A stretch of DNA of 64,000 bases from Leptasterias polaris (GCA_037783415.1 JAZGTN010000179.1:412001-476000), one strand, 5' to 3'. Positions 35,176-46,877 are shown, counted from the stretch's first letter. The notes: generated by a model not told the origin, from the sequence alone. Numbers and translations are program-made.

Positions 35176-36020
35176 CATAGGCGGCAAGGGCGTCGATCGC
35201 TACTGAAAAGTAGGGGGGACGGGCGAGCAAGTCTTGACAAAATACATATTACATTATTTGCACCCCCCATTACTTTTACATTTAATTCTGTGTTACACTT
35301 GTTCCCTATTTTTGTTTGACCAGGAGGCGAGTTACAGGGGGTGATATTTAACAATAACATCACCCGAAATGGTGTTTGGTCCTGGGTTTCCCTTATGTAA
35401 AACCGAGATTCTACCAAATACAAACATGCTTCGAGAGTCCGGCGGGCGTTTATATCGTGTGTCAGCTTGAAGTTCTTCGAAAAAACAAAATACTGCTTCT
35501 TCGACAAATCTTGTCATGGCCCAAACTGCTCCTATTTATTTTAATGGGTTTTACTACATTTTTTGTGTTGTGCGATTGTAACAATTTGAAAATGTAACAC
35601 ATTTGCACATGGGCGCACACACAGACTTCCTTTGTGGAGGGATCGTGTACCGTACATTATAGCATACACAAATGACGCATAACTTGAATGCTAACAAGGT
35701 ATGTAATAAGCGGGATTTTGGCGTTCATGTCTTGGACGAAACTTGTCGTCTATTGACTGTATTATAGAAACGGAAATAGGCCAAAAATACCATTCTGCGC
35801 GTGGTCCATCAGAACAAAAGATGAAAATGAAGAAAACATTTCACCGTTTGTTCGCTATTCTTTTATTTGAACAAAAATTGTAATGAAATATTAAATCTAG
35901 AAAATGGTGTAGGCCTATATTTTTTCATATTTTGTTGCATATTTCTAATGAACAGTCAATCAAAAAGTGGGGGGACATCTGATATGCTGTCCCCCCCAGT
36001 CTAAAAAGTGGGGGGGACAT
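35176..36020. mobile_element. Possible DNA transposon with AGTRGGGGGGAC ends
   Basis: AAAAGTAGGGGGGACGGGCG near 35203 and AAAAAGTGGGGGGGACATG near 36003, with CTGTCCCCCCCAG in between, look like subterminal repeats of a transposon. No clean TSD was found, so the limits are approximate. Confidence 0.4.
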
Positions 36021-36026
36021 GTTTTT

Positions 36027-36224
36027 AAGAAATGCGTAAAACAATTAGTTTTGTTCATGAATGAGTCCACAACTCTTTGTTTGAAAACTGTGAAAACAAA
36101 TGAGGTTTTCCCCCATTATTTTCTTGTGACCGATTGAGCTTAAACTTTCACAGGCTTGTTATTTCATGTATGTTTGTTGGATCACATTTTAGTGTGGATA
36201 CTGGTCTTTGACAATCTCCAATCA
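36027..36224 (+). mobile_element. Fragment of TTAA MITE family B
   Basis: Right half only: TTTTCTTGTGACCGATTGAG, TTGTTATTTCATGTATGTTT, AGTGTGGATACTGGTCTTTG. This copy shows the uninterrupted sequence of the site that is split at 4226-5620. Confidence 0.75.
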
Positions 36225-36744
36225 CATGTTTTAAAGTCGGGTGTTAACACAAATAATCCAGCACAAACAATGCTGCGCACACGTACACTGTACAGTTAGC
36301 ATTTGTGTCAAGATGAACACTTTATGTGCCAGATTTATGAGCATGCAGCTTGCCATACCAACACATTTTGCTGATTTATATTCTTAAAGGTGTTCCATTA
36401 ACATTAGCAGATGATAAAAATCACAGTGGTGTTAAGATAAACAAATTTTACACCTTGTTGGCACTTGGTAAACAGCAGAAAAGAATGTATTTGCTCTTGC
36501 CCTTTTTGTGACCTACACAGCAAAATGGTTCAGACATCATTGACAGCAAAATCACATCATTTCAAAATAACAGTTTTACTAGATACAGCAGCGGCAGAAC
36601 TCATTTTAAAGTGTTGAGTACAAAGTAATACTACATAGTGCCCCACCCCCCCACCCCCACCCTCAAAAGAAAAATATCCTCCTCTAATCATTTGTTTTAG
36701 GAGAAACGGTTAAATAACTTGATAGAAAGTGGAGAGTGATTTCA

Positions 36745-37307
36745 GCCAAATTTCATAGAGCTGCTTTTAAAGCACAAAAAGTAGTTAAAGGCACTGAACA
36801 CTATTGGTAATTACTCAAAATAATTGTTAGCATAAAAACTTACTTGGTAACGAGCAATGTAGAGCTGTTGATAGTATAAAACATTGTGAGAAACAACTCC
36901 CTCTGAAGTAACGTAGTTTTTGAGAAAAGAGTAATTTCTCACTCAAATAATAAAAGACTTCAGCGAAGCCTTTTATTATTGGCATCTGAAAGCACACAAA
37001 TTTGTGCAACAAAGGTGTTTTTTCTTTCATTATTTTCTTGCAACTTCGATGACCAATTCAGCCCAAATTTTCAAAGGTTTGTTATTTTATGCATATGTTG
37101 GGATACACCAAGTGAGAATACTGGTCTTTGACAATTACCAAAGGTGTCCAGTGCCTTTAAGCACAGCAAAATTATGCTGACCAGAATAAGGTTACCAGCT
37201 AAAATACCAGTATTTTTAACAGTGTAGTAATGGCTTCGTGCTAAGTTTGCTAAACAGAAAATTTTAAGCAAAATTTGTTGCTTAAGCAGCTCTATTAAAT
37301 TGGCCCT
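36745..37307. mobile_element. MITE family A interrupted by a TTAA MITE
   Basis: Left part GCCAAATTTCATAGAGCTGC to 36784; right part from 37161 ends GCAGCTCTATTAAATTGGCCC. The pieces join as one family-A element when the inner element is removed; the uninterrupted copy at 53629-53820 reads AAGTAGCTAAACACAACA across this point. Confidence 0.85.
36785..37160 (+). mobile_element. TTAA MITE family B, full copy (376 bp), nested
   Basis: TTAA at 36785-36788 and 37157-37160. Inverted ends AAAGGCACTGAACACTATTG and CAAAGGTGTCCAGTGCCTTT. The centre has the hairpin AATAAAAGACTTCAGCGAAG/CCTTTTATT. TTAA duplication is used by piggyBac and Kolobok transposases; the AAAGG start differs from the CCC of piggyBac, so Kolobok-like mobilisation is possible. 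Confidence 0.9.
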
Positions 37308-37786
37308 TTAGGGATAGTTGTTTGTGTGAACATATAATTTTCTGTAATTCATACCAATATATTTGTTTTGGTTTGCATCTTGTAGGCCTAATCTCCGCAG
37401 TCTTTCAACAGGTTCAAGGTCACCCCTTCCCTTCAAATCCTTACCAAAATGTTTTCCCTGCCTTGTTGGGAATCATGGACCAAGCCCAGGATTCTGGCTG
37501 ACAGAATACAATCTGTTAAACATCAGATAAAGCCAAATCCTAAAATATGTCCCACAGAATAAAGGTGTAACAGAAATATTCCAGCATTGTTTACGTAATC
37601 TCTGGCCAGCCACCTGCATATTTCAGAGTGCACCTTGTTTGCCTGTCAATTTCTCTCAGCCCATAAAGTTCAGGGGCTGTTTGCTATGTGGCTTACGTGT
37701 ATTTTGCCAAAATGGGGGGGGGATTAATATGAGAACAAACCCTGCTCTCATCAGAGAGATAATTCAAGCTCATGTAGTTGTGGTTT

Positions 37787-38339
37787 TTAACCCTTTGAAC
37801 CCTGACCTATTATATAGGTACGGTACCTCCACCCTGAGTTATTTGCATGAAATTTGAATGACATTCAATAGAATGCGTAATAATTAGTATTAATTATCTC
37901 CACTCATGTCACTATCGGACACTGAATGCATACATGTATGCCTACTTGCCTGCAAAGCTTCAGAATCATAGCTTTACAAGTGTGTCACTTTCATCGTCAG
38001 TTTCGTCCTCAAAATCACTATTATTTCCGTAATCTGAAACATCCATGTCCTCCTGTGAATCTTCATCGAGTACCTTTTGCAGTGCCTCATCCGTATCCAT
38101 CGTATTTCCTGCCATTTTGGCCAATTTTCATGGAGAAATTTCACGAAAAATAACATTGAACCATTATCCGACTCGTTACAAACGCTGGCATACGTGATGT
38201 CATCGCAAAGTGGTCACATGACCGCGTAAAGTCACATGATCCACTAGTCACCTGTTCCGAGGCCGGAAAACCGGCCTTTCGGGTTATTGTACTTTGTGTG
38301 TGCGGCCGGTTTTGCGGCCTTTCGGGTTCAAAGGGTTAA
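37787..38339 (-). mobile_element. piggyBac-type non-autonomous element (TTAA, CCCTTTGAACCC ends)
   Basis: TTAA at 37787-37790 and 38336-38339, with perfect 12-bp inverted ends CCCTTTGAACCC and GGGTTCAAAGGG. TTAA + CCC is diagnostic of piggyBac. The right subterminal region has CCGGCCTTTCGGGTT and GCGGCCTTTCGGGTT as direct repeats. Inside, on the - strand, an intact start and acidic N-terminus of a transposase survives. A different family from 16310-17075. Confidence 0.9.
37966..38115 (-). CDS. Truncated piggyBac transposase N-terminus (49 aa)
   Basis: An ATG at 38115 (reverse) opens a 49-codon frame ending in TGA. It starts MAGNTMDTDEALQKVLDEDS and continues with acidic segments such as EDMDVSDYGNNSDFEDE and TDDESDT. 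More than a third of the residues are Asp/Glu. piggyBac transposases open with just such an acidic, unstructured region before the catalytic DDD domain. That domain is absent (553-bp element), so the product cannot catalyse anything. It is too short for default gene finders. Confidence 0.65.
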   Translation of the reverse strand: MAGNTMDTDEALQKVLDEDSQEDMDVSDYGNNSDFEDETDDESDTLVKL

Positions 38340-38589
38340 TGGTATCAAAGTTGCAGATAAAATGTGTACGTGTGTAGTATTGAATTGATTGTAATGATAA
38401 AATTACTCCTGTTTAAAGATGATAATGGTGATTACCCTCTTCAAAGTTTAAACTGCATGTACTTATGAAGAAAAGTTTCAATTACCGAACCTTTGGAGGG
38501 GTTGTATTAGGTCATGGATGGAGGGGTGGGGTCTGTAGGGGGAGGGTGCTGAAGCTTGTGTCCCTACCTTCCCAGTCTTTCCTTGGATC

Positions 38590-38705
38590 AACCTCAACGT
38601 GGCTAGAGCAAGACTTGAACCCGCGACCTCTGGATCAAGTTCTGCTCTTGTCAGTTTTTCTTTGTTCAACCCAAAGTTATTACAAATTTACCCAGTCAGT
38701 TTCCT
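38590..38705. mobile_element. tRNA-SINE fragments in opposite orientations
   Basis: GACTTGAACCCGCGACCTCT is a reversed B-box region, and CTTTGTTCAACCCAAAGTTA followed by ACAAATTTACCCAGTCAG is a forward SINE tail as seen at 38960-39020. The two look like adjacent or rearranged copies. Confidence 0.55.
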
Positions 38706-38839
38706 TTGTGGTACATATATTACTTGATATTTGAAATCAAAAGTGACATTTCCTAAAGGTAATCCCTCTGCTGCCGCTTCCCAGGTTGTATCGTAGACTT
38801 GGGTGTGATCCCTGGCTATATGTCAGTTACAGGTTGAAT

Positions 38840-39025
38840 GGTTTCTGACTGGCACCCCGAACAAAGATATTGACATAATAGGGAGACTGGCAACATAGGG
38901 CTAGATAGCTCAGGTGGTAGAGCGCCGGCGCACTAATTTTTAATTAAGTCCCACTCTAGTCATCTTTTCTTTGTTTTATCCAAAATTATTTAGAATTTAC
39001 CCAGTCTTTAGTTTTTTTACTTGGC
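38840..39025 (+). mobile_element. tRNA-derived SINE
   Basis: GGCTAGATAGCTCAGGTGGT (A box), GAGCGCCGGCGCAC, a degenerate B box (TTAATTAAGTCCCACTC), then the tail CTAGTCATCTTTTCTTTG and AGAATTTACCCAGTC. The segment before it (CTGACTGGCACCCCGAACAA) also recurs near 10730. Confidence 0.75.
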
Positions 39026-39724
39026 CTAAAACAAATGCAGGCACCATAATGTTCTAAAGTGAGTGGATAACCATCTTATGGGATAACCATCTTATGGGAT
39101 GACCTAGATGATAAACTCACTGCGGATTAAGTACCAAGCATCTTTCCCTTTACCCCATTGACTTTGCCAATGATACAGAAAATCTATTTGTCAATACTTC
39201 TTTCAAAGTTCACAGACTTGGATCTGATATGTCTGAAACCCCAGCCACACGTTTGCTCAGTCATGGGTAAAGTTTTCAGAGTTGAATATCAACTGTTTGG
39301 CCTACATGTAAACTCACAGATTAATTCTGCTGTTCTATAGTACTGATTGTCTTTGGTTGGTCATTGGGAGTGGGAGTGGCTGTGCAGTGTATTATCACAG
39401 ACCTTTAATGCAGTCGATTTGCAACCAATTTGCCCACCTTCATGGTTTTCCCAGCATAAACAATGCAATTCAAAACTGTAGGTCTGGATATTTGAGCTTT
39501 TTCTGTAATAGTTTGGAGGTTTGATTTCATTTTGGCACCTTGACCTCGGGGAATTTTGTTTCAAAGAGAATTACTTCCAAGTTTGCTCACCGTGTACACT
39601 TGTTATTAATCAGCAAAATAATTTGTTTAATTTTGCTCTTTAGTGTATTTCTTGCTAACAATCAGCAAAAGAACCTTTTCCAGATTTGATTGCACTGCAA
39701 CCAAACGCCCTGTAGAGGGAATTT

Positions 39725-40140
39725 AATTGGCTACCGAGTAGAGAATGGGTTCATTTTAAACTTGCTCTTTTTGTTTATAAATCCTTGAACAAACTTCTTC
39801 TGAAGATCTTTCAAATTGACTGTCATAATTACACTCCCATCACATTTTCCTCGGTCTGCAATTAACATCACTCAGTTTAATGTTACCCGCGCAAAAAAGG
39901 TTTTGGGTAAAAAAGCATAGTTGAAACAATGATTTGCAACAATTCTCTTTAAGACTCACCTCAGTCTATGATCTTGATAGAATAGTGCCTTGTAAATTGT
40001 AATGGTTATGTTATGAGATGAAAGTTGTGTGGAACCTGTATGCTATCCATGTAAATTTATATTACTTGTATGTGCGCTATGATCTTGATTGAATAGCGCC
40101 TTATGAATTTTAATGGTTATGTTATGTTAAGATGAATATT
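39725..40140 (+). pseudogene. LINE reverse-transcriptase relic with duplicated 3' tail
   Basis: WLPSREWVHFKLALFVYKSL is the LINE motif (L-x-W-L-P-V-x-x-R-I-x-F-K-x-x-x-x-V-Y-K-x-L) that lies C-terminal to the RT domain. The frame breaks soon after. The 3' tail is present twice about 110 bp apart: ATGATCTTGATAGAATAGTG and ATGATCTTGATTGAATAGCG, each followed by GGTTATGTTATG. Decayed and not functional. Confidence 0.7.
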
Positions 40141-41327
40141 GTGTGAAACCTGCTATGATCAGGCGACCATGTTGGTGGGTAGATCCTACAAACAGGCCCA
40201 GTGAGCTAGGATCACCAGTAGAAGTCAGTGATTCAGACTCGATAGATGGCTTTACTTGTGAAAAGGGCAAAAAAGGATGGCAATGCCCTATTAGTCAGTC
40301 TATGGTGTACACTATATTCATGATTGACAGGTTGAGCAATAGTTACACGTTTTTAATTGAGTTGAGTAGCATGTATAAGGATCTTGACTTGAAACCCTGG
40401 TGATTTATATGCAACAAACTACAGGCCTCTATTTGTACACAGCTCAAGGTTTAAGCTTCGTTTGCTGACCACAGCAGACAGTTGTTTCTCTTGCCATACA
40501 AACTGCAAATTAAGTGGCTGTATGCAGCACCGACACCTACTAAGCCTTTTGTGGAATTCCAAAGTTCTGGAAATTGTTGTTTTGATTCCTCTGTTGTAAA
40601 CGCTGACATCTCGCAAACCACTATTTTCAGTTAATTGGCATTTCTGATTTACAGTGAATTGGGTAATTGCTTAATGCACCAAATTGTAGGGTTTAGAAGG
40701 GTGTGATCGTATGTGACCTCGCAGTGAGGATGGATTCTTTGTACCCAATTTTGAGGCTGAGTTAGCATGAAACTCCCTGGGTACCTCAAGGGAGGGGGTC
40801 CATCAGGATCCAAGGCTTGTGTTGTGGAAGGAGAGGCTGAGTTTTAGGGGGTTTGCGTAGCCTTGATTTCAAGGCTGCGGGATAGCTTTTCTTATAAAAT
40901 AAAAGGTGAAGAGCCAGCCACTTAATGCGACACAAACCAAGCCACCCGACAGACTTGATAATAGCCTGTACACTACACTTTCACCATGCACTTCACACAA
41001 CAATAGCTCCGCAAGCCCCACAAGACCCACAAGACACACACACTGCTAGTGCTGTGTCCACGCACCTGGCACATGAGCCTACAGTCTTGATAATCTTGTA
41101 TTCTACCAGGTCTTGCAGTCATTGTAAAGATCATGATGTACTTGTAACAAAAGCTCTTGACCTATTATGAACGTCAACATCCATGTCAATTTTTTATGTA
41201 GCTGATTAGAGGACTGGACATTAAAAATTCATGATCCTTCCTCCTAAACCAACAATCAATGGTCTGTGATTGGTTATTAAGAATGATGTATTATATTCAC
41301 AGCAGACTATTTTGCATATCCACTCAC
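40141..41327. other. No gene seen
   Basis: The frames at 40143-40403 and 40925-41170 have low-complexity His/Thr/Pro content or no motif. No splice-supported exon. Confidence 0.45.
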
Positions 41328-41396
41328 CCACTCACCCCCCCCCCCCCCTCCCACTCACCCCCCCCCCCCCTCCCACTCACCCCCCCCCCTCCCAAA
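41328..41396. repeat. Interrupted poly-C tract (CCCACTCACCCCC)n
   Basis: Three blocks of C10-C12 separated by TCCCACTCA, with a shorter CACTCACCCACTCA lead-in. Confidence 0.9.
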
Positions 41397-41639
41397 TAAG
41401 TAGGACTTACTATTGTCAATGCTATTGAAAGTGAAACAGTAAGTCAAGAATAACTACACATGAAGTTTAGAAGTTGGTTCACCATAATCATAGCCCAACT
41501 CTTTTCAACCTTTTGATATTTTTTTCTCCTTGTAACAATTCTCATCTCCAGAGGGGGAGACGACTATTTTGCAAAAAAAAGAGATTAAAAAAAGACAGAA
41601 AAGTTCGTTTTGGATCAATATTTAACCGAGATCAAACAT

Positions 41640-42243
41640 GTAGGTAACACGCCAATGGGTAAATCTTGACAGTGTCCGTACTCGGATTATTTGACATAGG
41701 TAGACTAACCGAGGCGATGGTGAAACAAACCGACTTACTAAATGTAGCCACATGAGGGCGCTATGCCAGTGACTTTCAACCGGATATGACAAAAGACATA
41801 ACCTGGCTTGTAAACAATGGTCACAGAGAAGCATGCCAAGTAAAAGTAAGAAAAATAGCACAAGCTGAAAGGGACGAACCTTTCTGAGTTCTATATAACC
41901 ACCGTAACAATGAGTGTGAACATCGCCAATACAAGCGTGTCGTAGTTTACTTCAGTGTGTGTCACGCGATGACGGCTGTGTAGCAAACCAAACGTGGTTA
42001 TTTACTGGCCGGTTTTCCACGACATTGCATCCGCACTGGACTTTTTTGGCTCATTTAATTTGACCAGGTTCGAGGTTAGTTTACCTCGGCAGAAGGTGGC
42101 CGGTTAAACCATGGAGCCATGGTTAAACTACCCATTTGACTTAGTTGAGCTACCTGTGTGAAACCTTCCTAGGCTGTTTGCACCGGACTTAAAATGGTCA
42201 AGATACCCATTTGCTCAGTTAGTTCACCCCCCAAAAACCATTG
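41640..42243. mobile_element. Foldback/MITE with GTCCGCACTGGACTT repeats, copy 2
   Basis: Diverged relative of 10830-11366: shares GAGGGCGCTATGCCAGTGAC, GCATCCGCACTGGACTTTT, GTTTGCACCGGACTTAAAAT and several GGTTAAACTACCC-type motifs. Termini are eroded. Confidence 0.7.
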
Positions 42244-42943
42244 TGAAAACAACTTTGTAACCCTCTCACACAAGTCTATTGTCAAGTCAGTTTAGAATGA
42301 TTCATTCCAAGCTTATCAGTTGTGAGGATTTTCCCCCTTAATTATTTAATCATCACCAACTATCAGGGATGTTGATAACTCTGATGAGATGAGTGTTATC
42401 AGGTTGAGTTGATGGACAGCTGACAATGTCAGAAGATGAAGCAGAAGCTGTGGATTATGTGTGCTTAAGTATTTAACCTGAATCACAGAGATTGTTCCTT
42501 TATACCTCCATGCTCTCAAATCTCATGCTCAAATAAATAAATAAAAACTGGGTTCTAACTTTTTCTACTCGCATGAGCTATAGCGTATTTGGGCGATAGC
42601 GTATTGGGGCGATAGCATATTTGGGCGACTAAAGTATTGGGGTAATATGCATAAATTGTAGGCTGATCTGTGGGCCGATAGGCAAACAAAATAATGATTC
42701 CCTTTTAAAAATTTGCCATTGAGATTTGAAATCAATTTCACAAAAGATATCAGATAAAGCCATTTAAAAAGCTCCAGATTGCCCAACACAGCTTTTTAAA
42801 CCAAACATATACATCAAGCGAAAAACATTCTGATGACCTTGTGCTTCAGACCTACTTAAGAAATGTTGTTCCAGATTGCCCCACAGTTTTGAAAAACGCA
42901 GGGGAGAACCCTGCTGTTGGATAAACCATAGAGAAACCATCCA

Positions 42944-43137
42944 GGACCCAGTTTTTGTATAACTACTTAAACAGGAAATATTGTTTAACAATTTTCTGCT
43001 AAGCAAAAATGAGCAGGATACAAGTCACTACTGGTACATGCGACATGGTATTTTGGCTGGTAACCATATTCTGGTAATCATAAATATTTTGTGCTTAGCT
43101 ACTTTTTGTGCCTAAGCATCTCTATAAAGTTGGGTCC
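42944..43137. mobile_element. MITE family A, diverged
   Basis: GGACCCAGTTTTTGTATAAC at the left and TCTATAAAGTTGGGTCC at the right. Internal AAATATTGTTTAACAATTTTCTGCTAAGCA and GCTTAGCTACTTTTTGTG (each quoted in part) match the family. Confidence 0.82.
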
Positions 43138-44066
43138 AGAACACAAACTTTGTTGAAGTTTACTAACAATCATGTTTATAAACCAGCATCAAATTACTGA
43201 GAAAATAGCACAATTTTTCTAAAATTGTTTCCACCATAACCTGACCACCAAAATGTTAAGAAATGTTCACTAGGGGATGTTGTATGACGTGTCTGTTGAA
43301 AACTAGACTAGATTTTTCAACTTTCACAGAATGCTCTGAGATTTATTCTGTACTAAGAAACATGGGTGTTCTGAAGCGTTTATTCTCAACGAAAATGGAG
43401 ACGAGGATCTTGGGATGAATCTACTCCAAAAACTAAGGGGTGGGGGAAGAGAAGACAAACACCAATATTTATCTACCATGACTCATCCATTTGTCTCTTT
43501 TATCTGTGTCCATATCACTGGGTCTCAATGTGACTCCATCCCCCTAGAGACTTTCTGGTATGTTTAGTCACTTTCAACATTGTGTATCTTGAGGCAATGG
43601 GAGCTTCTTATGAAAACAATGTTGTTTACACCTGGGTAGAAATATTGATGTTGTTTCCTGGTGACTTGACACTGCACACCTTACACAAGGGTTTGCCCAT
43701 GGTCCTTTTTCTATGGTTATGGGGGTCCTCGTTTAGGCACAATACATGGTTGGTTCAATTTTGCTTTGCAATGGACCTTTGGTTACTGGCGTAATTGCTA
43801 ATAAAAATGGGTGGGGATCCACTGGTTTACATTATTCTCTATGGTAACACCATGGACCCTGTTGGTCCCCATGCACGTACCTCGGATAATGTGACACTGC
43901 TCGAATCTAGGTGAAAGTTCGGCAGGCTTGTTTGTACAAGGTGTTATATTGTTCATTGGTAGATTTTAGTCATTGAACCATGCTAATTCTAACTAGGGGT
44001 TGTGGCTGTTCATTAGTAGATATGTTCAAAGTTTTTAAATCATGTTAGTTCTAACTATAGTAGTAA
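43138..44066. other. No gene seen
   Basis: The 70-codon frame at 43582-43794 is hydrophobic but unsupported by splice sites or similarity. Confidence 0.45.
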
Positions 44067-44274
44067 GGCCCAGTTTCACAGGGCCCAGTTTCACAGAGCT
44101 GCTTAAGCAGAAAATATTGCTTAACCATTTTCTGCTTAGCAGAAATTAGCAGAATACCAGTCTCAAATTGTACATGTGGCTTGGTAGTTTGGCTGGTAAC
44201 CTTAATCTAGTAAGCATTATTTTTGTTGCGCTTTGCTACTTTTTGTGCATAAGCAGCTCTATGAAATTGGGCCC
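44067..44274. mobile_element. MITE family A with duplicated left end
   Basis: GGCCCAGTTTCACA occurs twice in tandem at the left end. The right end is CTCTATGAAATTGGGCCC. The interior is close to the copy at 27134-27332. Confidence 0.88.
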
Positions 44275-44478
44275 ATCATCAAACCTGTTTTCCAACCACC
44301 TGGTCGTTTCAGAACCTCCATAACTCATGATGGAGAGAATACTACCTGGTGTTTCCACAAACCTTCCCACCATGCAAAGTTTCAACTCCTCTGTGTGTTT
44401 GTAATACAATACCACCAATTTGAAACAAATTGTTTTTATTGACTGTATAAACTGGAAACTCCTGGATGCAAGTGAGTA

Positions 44479-44498
44479 GGGGGGGGGGGGGGGGGGGG
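44479..44498. repeat. Poly-G run of 20
   Basis: Twenty G, about 200 bp after a family-A MITE. Confidence 0.95.
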
Positions 44499-44939
44499 TA
44501 AGTCTGCCAAGCCCTTTTTCCAGCATTTTTTTCTTCAACTTTTGCACCTGTTATTTCAATTAGAACAGTTAGCTGATGGTCTTCTGGGTTTTTTTTCTTT
44601 ATAGGCCTTTTTATGTGTTATTAGGTTTGACTGTACATGGCCTCAAGTTTTGAAATTTATTACTTGACATTTTATGTTCTATTATTTCCCTTTTTTTTAT
44701 GTTTTTGTTTTATATAGGCCTAACCAGGGATGTTTTCACCGAATATCCTTTTTTTTGCCCTCCCCCCTCCCCCAAAAAGGGCTTTTAAAACAAAAGATAA
44801 ATGCATATTAGTGGGCTTTGCGTGAGCAAACTATGGAGCTCGCAGGCTTTCGCACTTTGCGCTCACAGTTCAGTTTTTTTTTACAACTGCCCATCACATC
44901 CCTGTATAACCATGGAGGTAGAACACAGCTGTAAGTCTC

Positions 44940-45095
44940 ATACTTGATAGGGGCAATTGCCCCTGGTCGGTGTTTGCCTTGGTGCCCCCTTGAGATGTTC
45001 CAGTAGAAGTTTATATTTTCCCCCAAAACTTATCAAGGAAAACAGGCCTTCCCTTGCAAGAATAATAGTTTCAGGCCTTGTATTGTATGTGATGC
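44940..45095. mobile_element. Relic of the CAGGCCT (hAT-like) family
   Basis: GCCTTGGTGCCCCCTTGAGA and a terminal TTTCAGGCCTTGTATTGT match the subterminal and terminal motifs of 19796-20714. Confidence 0.5.
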
Positions 45096-45164
45096 CCCAC
45101 TCCATCATCAGTCACCTCTCACTCACTAGAATGTCATTACACAAGAATGGCATTTAAGAAATCT

Positions 45165-45280
45165 ATTGTATTGTTTGTTATTGTAGATCCTTTGATTTGC
45201 AATTCATCTTTAAAAAATGTTTTTTTAAATGTATGCTGGCGAATAAAATGAAATGAAATGAAATGAAATGAAAATGTATT
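45165..45280 (+). mobile_element. LINE 3' tail with (AATGA)n
   Basis: TGTATGCTGGCGAATAAAAT followed by five AATGA units. A short pentamer array after an AATAAA-like box is the usual 3' end of CR1/RTE-type LINEs. Confidence 0.6.
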
Positions 45281-45418
45281 TTTTGAAGAATTTTGTGTTC
45301 ATTATCAGAAATATCTAATAAATGTTCAGATCATCAATCAAGTAAACAATTACAGGACATCTAGGCAGTTTGGATAATGTGTCTCATAATTTCTTCCAAT
45401 ATCCTCTTCTCCTATGGG

Positions 45419-46877
45419 TACGTTCAGACGAGGAGTTAAACTAGCCCTTAATCCAAAAGTGCTAAAATAACCCTCCGTTGGAACGCAAAAATCCGGTCCG
45501 CGAGGGTCAATTTGACCCAGAGAACTGGGCTAAACTAAACCTCAAAAAATGTTGGATTAGCGTAACTTAGCCCAGGTTTTACGACCAACCCCCCGCTGCG
45601 AGGCCCAAGAAACCATCGTTGGAACGCAACTGACCTGCTACATCCGGTATATTTTATTCCATGTGACCTCTCCACAGAAGGTTACATCATCATAACATAC
45701 ATGTCTACACGCACGCTACTCTCGTTGACATTTTTTTCGACGAACGTTTGTCTCATCGTCGCATAAGTTCCACTACTCACCCGTGGTTATACTTGGTTGT
45801 ATCATTCCAAACCCAAGTAATTATGAAGGCTAAATAAATACTCTATCAGTTAAACATTGTGTTTTGTGAAACATACTGCTAAAATTATAAGAAACATGCA
45901 CGGGAAAATTGCCAGTGGAAACTCTTCGAGCCTTCAGAGTCAACGTACAGGCTCAAATACAGCGTGCTGTCGTTGGGATGCGGGTGGTCTAGTGCACTAA
46001 CCCTGGGGGACTTACTTTGATATGGCGACAGGCTGTTTCGTACTTCGACAAAACGAAACTCGCATTTCTAGTTGGAAATAACGACAAAAATTGCTTGGAA
46101 AATTAAGGAAACAATTGTCAAATCATACTATTTTATGTTAACGATTGTCAAAAAAAAAAAAAAAATTGCGAAGCAGTATTACCATCTCAATATATAGAAG
46201 AGTCCAATATCTAACTGACGGTGATTGGTTACAAGAAATAGCATATATAAATATTTCATGGTCATGAATAACTTTAGCAAAACGAGTTGGTAAAAGCACT
46301 TCGCGGCTTCGCCGCTCGCGCTGGTCTTTTTTCGTGCGTGGTATCTGGGCTGGGGTGCTGCGGTGCACCTTGACTAAAGGCTACGATGAAGCTGGCAGCC
46401 ATCCGTTGTCTCCTCTTAACGTACCGCCAAAATCGCCATCGAACATGACGTTCGAGACGAACAATTCTCTGCCTCTCGTGTCTTGCCGCTACCCTTCCAT
46501 TTCCCCGATGTTCTCCTTCATCATCGTTACCTATTCGGATGAAGGCCAATAACGAAGCAAAAAAAAAGAAACGTGTTCCAACAAGACGTTGTTACTTTCA
46601 GGCGCCATACTTGTGGACTGAACAGTTGTTGTCAACGAAGATGCCACGCACGCGCATAATACCCGGCCCATGCGCAATGCGATGGACCGGAAGAGTGGTC
46701 GGTCTGGGTCAGCTATGCATGACCTGATAATCCACGTGTGGGTCAGTTTAACCCGTGCGGACAGGACTAACTTACTCGTGTGAACGCAAGCCAAATTTGG
46801 ACTAAGTCATTTTTATCTTTTGGACACCCGCGGTGCTCGGATTAAGGGTTAGTTTAACTCCTGGTCTGAACGTACCC
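45419..46877. mobile_element. DNA transposon derivative with GGGTACGTTCAGAC ends (about 1.46 kb)
   Basis: The left end starts GGGTACGTTCAGACGAGGAG and the right end is its inverse with a few mismatches; the match extends about 39 bp through TTAAACTARCCCTTAATCC. Subterminal GTTGGAACGCAA and GTGTGAACGCAAG motifs recur. Interior frames (46274-46549 and 46531-46794 on -, 46539-46727 on +) are Arg/Lys-rich and might be transposase scraps, but no catalytic motif is visible. No clear TSD. The GGTTAAACTAACC motif links it loosely to the elements at 10830 and 41640. Confidence 0.75.

Noticed and set aside
46274..46794. Arg-rich frames as an active transposase
   Set aside because: No catalytic motif, overlapping frames on both strands, and an element only 1.46 kb long.
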